NCBI RefSeq assembly: GCF_038024875.1
Contig: NZ_CP136136.1
Span: forward strand, 3,162,001-3,226,000
Direction of reading: 5' to 3'
Source of the DNA: Gordonia rubripertincta
GTDB taxonomy: Bacteria > Actinomycetota > Actinomycetes > Mycobacteriales > Mycobacteriaceae
DNA length: 64,000 bases
Made by a program: the position numbers and the translations under genes. Below the pieces are notes generated by a model that was not told the origin of the DNA, did no database searches, and saw only the letters and a list, made by a program, of their open reading frames with translations. Below, in pieces: positions 60,850 to 64,000 of the stretch (position 1 is its first letter; each line of letters opens with the position of its first letter).

Positions 60850-62364
60850 GTGCGGAGCAGGGTCAGCACTGATGATGGAACGGGCCGCACTGGCCGATCG
60901 GGGGGTTCCCGGTTGGAGGGCGGCCCGCCCGGTTCTCGAACCGCAAGTCGCGTAAGGCGAAAGGTTCTCGCGGCGGCTGTTGCCGCGGCCGCGGCGCTCC
61001 CCGTGTTGTCGGCGTGCGGCTCGGGATATGAAGCGGGCGTGCTGAATTTCTATCCGCCGGCCGACGGTGCCGACACCTTCGCCGCGATCGGCGACAAGTG
61101 TTCGGCCGATTCCGGCGGCGCCTACAAGGTCGTCACGACGCCGCTGCCCAAGGGTGCCGACGATCAGCGACTGCAGCTGGCCCGTCGCCTCGCGGGCAAC
61201 GACTCCGGGCTCGACCTCATGGGCATGGACGTGGTGTGGACCGCGGAGTTCGCCGACGCCGGCTGGATGGTCCCGGTGCCGGACGCGATGGCCGCAGAGG
61301 TCTCCGCGCGCTCGCTCGGCGGCCCCCTCGACACCGCGGTGTGGAAGACGGATGAGGATGAGCGCGAACGCCTCTACGCGATCCCGTTCTCCACCAACAC
61401 CCAGTTGCTCTGGTACCGCAAGGATGTCCTCGAGGACAAGGTCGATCGCCGGCGCCCCGCCTCGACGTGGGACGGGATGCTCGAGGACGCTCTGGTCAGC
61501 GGCCGCAACGGCGGCCCGACCTACATCATGGTGCAGGGCAGGCAGTATGAGGGCCTGATGGTCTGGTTCAACTCGGTGCTCGTCAGCGCCGGCGGCCAGG
61601 TCGTCGACCCGGAGAACCCCGACAAGGTGACCCTCAACGACACCCCGGAACATCGCGCCGCCACGGTCCGCGCACTTCGCACGCTCAAGGCGGTGGCCAC
61701 CGCGCCGGGCGCCGACCCGTCGCTGACCAACTCCGACGAGGGCGCGGCCCGACTGGGCATGGAGAGCGGCAAGGCCCTCTATGAGGTCAACTGGCCCTTC
61801 GTGTTCCCGGGTATGCGCGAGAACGCGGTTGCGGGTGCCGTGCCGTTCCTCGACCTGACGCAGTACGCGAACCTGTACGCCGACAGTGCGAACCCGCCGT
61901 CCGATCGGGACGTGATCCCGCTCAACCGCGAGATGCAGAAGGTCTTCGACTTCGCGCCGTACCCCGGCTTCGAGGGCCTGCCGACCAAGACGACCCTCGG
62001 TGGCATCAACATCGCCGTCGCCAGCACGTCCGAGCAGCAGGACCTGGCCTGGCAGGCCGCCGAGTGCATCACCAGCGAGGCCTCGCAGAAGAACTTCTCG
62101 CTCAACGCGGGTCCGCCTCCGGTGATCGAATCCATCTACGACGACGCCGATTTCCGCCTCGCCTACCCGATGGCGGAGGAGATCAAGCGGCAGCTCCAGC
62201 CCGAGCACGCCGCGGTCCGCCCGAAGTCGCCTGACTATCAGGCCATCTCGACCCTGCTACAGGCGAAGCTGAGCCCGGTCGGGGCGTGGGATCCGGAGAC
62301 ACTGGTGGACGAACTCGCCGAGGCCGTCCAGAAGGCAATCGACGGGGAAGGGTTGGTTCCGTGA
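60850..62364 (+). CDS. lpqY: Trehalose-binding lipoprotein of the sugar ABC transporter
   Basis: 504-residue family 1 extracellular solute-binding lipoprotein. A long polar N-terminus precedes VRRKVLAAAV and the lipobox LSAC (Cys56). It binds trehalose released outside the membrane during mycolate transfer and passes it to SugABC for recycling. Binding-protein segments include LDLMGMDVVWTAEFADAGW and IPFSTNTQLLWYRKDVL. GTG at 60850 is chosen for GAGGAGG just upstream; it makes the N-terminus longer than in M. tuberculosis LpqY. The stop overlaps sugA (GTGA). Confidence 0.9.
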   Translation: MRSRVSTDDGTGRTGRSGGSRLEGGPPGSRTASRVRRKVLAAAVAAAAALPVLSACGSGYEAGVLNFYPPADGADTFAAIGDKCSADSGGAYKVVTTPLPKGADDQRLQLARRLAGNDSGLDLMGMDVVWTAEFADAGWMVPVPDAMAAEVSARSLGGPLDTAVWKTDEDERERLYAIPFSTNTQLLWYRKDVLEDKVDRRRPASTWDGMLEDALVSGRNGGPTYIMVQGRQYEGLMVWFNSVLVSAGGQVVDPENPDKVTLNDTPEHRAATVRALRTLKAVATAPGADPSLTNSDEGAARLGMESGKALYEVNWPFVFPGMRENAVAGAVPFLDLTQYANLYADSANPPSDRDVIPLNREMQKVFDFAPYPGFEGLPTKTTLGGINIAVASTSEQQDLAWQAAECITSEASQKNFSLNAGPPPVIESIYDDADFRLAYPMAEEIKRQLQPEHAAVRPKSPDYQAISTLLQAKLSPVGAWDPETLVDELAEAVQKAIDGEGLVP

Positions 62365-63584
62365 CCGACGACAACACGCCCGGGCTCAGGCCGAACGAGG
62401 ACGACTCCGCGGACGAGTCCACGTTCCGTGCCGGCCGTCACGCGTTGCCCGACGATGCGCCGGCCCAGACCGGTCCGATCCCGATAGTGGGGGACAGCCC
62501 GCCGGTCTACTCCGACGAGCTGTGGAAGGCCCCTCCGGGAGGCCGCCACGAGGCAGCCACCGGTTCGAATCCGTCGGCGTCGTCGTCGGCGGCGAACCCG
62601 GTGGGGTCGGGTCCCGGATCCGTCGGCATCGCACCGTCATCGGGGGCCGCCACCGCGGTCGCCGAACGCTCCCGCGCCGAGGCCGAACCGAAGCCCCGCA
62701 AGCGGAGTGAGGGCAAGACCGCCGAACGGCGACTCGCTTTCTGGCTCGTCGCGCCCGCCGCGCTGATGATGCTGCTGGTGACCGGTTACCCGATCATCTA
62801 CGCGGTCTGGCTGTCGCTGAACAAGATGAGTCTGTCGGCACCCGGCGAGCGCGAGTTCGTGTGGTTCTCGAACTATGCGACGGTGCTGACCGACAACTAC
62901 TGGTGGACGGCCTTCGGCGTCACGGTGGGCATCACGGTCGTGTCGGTGCTCATCGAGCTCGTCCTGGGCATGGCCATCGCGTTGGTCATGCACCGCACCA
63001 TCTTCGGACGCGGCACGATCCGCACGGTGGTCCTGATCCCATACGGCATCGTGACCGTGGCCGCGGCGTTCTCGTGGTACTACGCGTGGACACCGGGCAC
63101 CGGCTACCTGGCCAACCTGCTGCCCGACGGCAGCGCGCCACTGACCGAACAGTGGCCGTCGCTGGCGATCATCGTCCTCGCCGAGGTCTGGAAGACCACG
63201 CCGTTCATGGCGCTGCTGCTGCTGGCGGGTCTGGCCCTGGTGCCCGACGACCTGCTGAAGGCCGCACAGGTCGACGGTGCGGGAGCATGGACGCGCCTGT
63301 GGCGCATCATCCTTCCGCTGATGAAGCCCGCCATCCTCGTCGCGCTGCTGTTCCGCACGCTCGACGCGTTCCGCGTGTTCGACAACATCTACGTGCTCAC
63401 CAGCGGGTCCAACAACACCTACTCGGTGTCGATGCTGGGCTATGACAACCTGTTCGGCGCATTCAATCTGGGCGTCGGATCGGCCATCTCGATCCTGATC
63501 TTCGTCTGCGTGGCGATCATCGCGTTCGTGTTCATCAAGGGGTTCGGCACCGCCGCACCGGGTTCCGACGACGAGGGGAGGTAA
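62361..63584 (+). CDS. sugA: Trehalose ABC transporter permease SugA
   Basis: 407-residue permease of the MalF type with six membrane helices and the cytoplasmic EAA loop AAQVDGAGAWTRLWRIILPLMKPA for contact with the ATPase. The GTG at 62361 overlaps the lpqY stop. A disordered, acidic then Ser/Ala-rich N-terminal extension of about 120 residues precedes the first helix (LAFWLVAPAALMMLLV). Mycobacterial SugA is around 300 residues, so the extension is unusual. The in-frame coupling to lpqY argues it is real. Confidence 0.92.
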   Translation: MTDDNTPGLRPNEDDSADESTFRAGRHALPDDAPAQTGPIPIVGDSPPVYSDELWKAPPGGRHEAATGSNPSASSSAANPVGSGPGSVGIAPSSGAATAVAERSRAEAEPKPRKRSEGKTAERRLAFWLVAPAALMMLLVTGYPIIYAVWLSLNKMSLSAPGEREFVWFSNYATVLTDNYWWTAFGVTVGITVVSVLIELVLGMAIALVMHRTIFGRGTIRTVVLIPYGIVTVAAAFSWYYAWTPGTGYLANLLPDGSAPLTEQWPSLAIIVLAEVWKTTPFMALLLLAGLALVPDDLLKAAQVDGAGAWTRLWRIILPLMKPAILVALLFRTLDAFRVFDNIYVLTSGSNNTYSVSMLGYDNLFGAFNLGVGSAISILIFVCVAIIAFVFIKGFGTAAPGSDDEGR

Positions 63585-63588
63585 TCCG

Positions 63589-64000
63589 GTGAATTCGAGC
63601 GGAAAATCCAAGGCGTGGTGGTCGATCGCCAACATCCTGGTGATCCTGTACGCACTCATCCCGCTGCTGTGGATCATCAGCCTGTCGTTCAAGCCGGCGT
63701 CGAGCGTGACCGACGGGAAGTTCATCCCGAGTGAGTTCACCCTCGACAACTACAAGTCGATCTTCGAGACCAGCGCCTTCACCTCGGCCTTGATCAACTC
63801 GATCGGCGTCGGTCTGATCACGACCCTCATCGCGGTGATCCTGGGCACCATGGCCGCCTACGCCGTTGCCCGACTGGAGTTCCCGGGCAAGAAGGTCCTC
63901 ATCGGCGCGGCGCTGCTGATCGCGATGTTCCCGCAGATCTCGCTGGTGACACCGCTGTTCAACATCGAGCGTCGGCTGGGTCTCTTCGACACCTGGCCCG
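63589..64000 (+). CDS. sugB: Trehalose ABC transporter permease SugB (partial)
   Basis: The gene runs off the window. The first 137 residues show TM1 (IANILVILYALIPLLWIIS), SFKPASSVTDGKFIP, then TM2-TM3 of a MalG-type permease (LINSIGVGLITTLIAVIL, then ALLIAMFPQISLV). GTG at 63589 lies 5 bp after sugA, with GGGGAGG overlapping the sugA stop. sugC is expected next. Confidence 0.9.
   Translation, partial: MNSSGKSKAWWSIANILVILYALIPLLWIISLSFKPASSVTDGKFIPSEFTLDNYKSIFETSAFTSALINSIGVGLITTLIAVILGTMAAYAVARLEFPGKKVLIGAALLIAMFPQISLVTPLFNIERRLGLFDTWP

Overview
The window is high-GC DNA of a mycolic-acid actinobacterium (order Mycobacteriales). Gordonia or a close relative is my best guess from gene content and order, not from a database search. 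The evidence is the trehalose importer lpqY-sugAB, the acyl-CoA carboxylase block accA3/accD5/accE5/birA, the arabinogalactan-linker block (LCP ligase, rmlD, wbbL, manB), the sigE-rseA-htrA-tatB-mrp order, 13E12-type HNH genes, an F420/deazaflavin-type protein and frequent GTG/TTG starts. Several regulators look leaderless, with a TANNNT -10 box exactly 6 nt before the start codon.

Layout. 0.1-3.5 kb: pyruvate carboxylase. 3.6-6.3 kb: a 13E12-type HNH endonuclease whose predicted LexA (SOS) operator has been split by a 1,367-bp ISL3-family element with 24-bp inverted repeats and an 8-bp target duplication. 6.5-13.2 kb: late steps of urate breakdown (OHCU decarboxylase, hydroxyisourate hydrolase), a small kinase, a MocA-like cytidylyltransferase, a lipoprotein and a three-subunit molybdenum hydroxylase whose FAD subunit resembles PaoB. 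13.2-15.1 kb: type II NADH dehydrogenase and a HAD 5'-nucleotidase.

15.3-25.8 kb is an accessory metal/metalloid island. It starts with an IS110-family transposase and holds a DsbA-like protein, an LspA, a P1B-type ATPase and its CmtR-like repressor, a methyltransferase, a broken class III cyclase gene, two different ArsR repressors, ArsI/CadI, three ArsC-type reductases and Acr3. The two arsR promoter regions share a 14-bp operator-like motif.

26-44.7 kb is largely conserved chromosome: a nitronate-monooxygenase-like gene behind a KstR-like operator, accA3, an embedded condensation-domain acyltransferase, sufE, sseA, a lipoprotein metallopeptidase, maf, accE5, accD5, birA, a PH-domain protein with a two-component system, gtrA, purK, purE, a dienelactone hydrolase and a deazaflavin-type protein. 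44.8-51.1 kb is envelope assembly. 51.1-56.6 kb is the SigE envelope-stress block with an ECF-type promoter before rseA-htrA-tatB. 56.7-60.7 kb holds a lytic transglycosylase, a DUF1003 protein, an MgtE-N/CBS protein and a small membrane stress protein. 60.8-64 kb is the trehalose importer, cut off inside sugB.

Two otherwise intact genes (the LCP ligase and htrA) appear to change frame near C4 tracts. Each could be a real frameshift or a sequence error, and both are flagged. No tRNA, rRNA or CRISPR array was seen.
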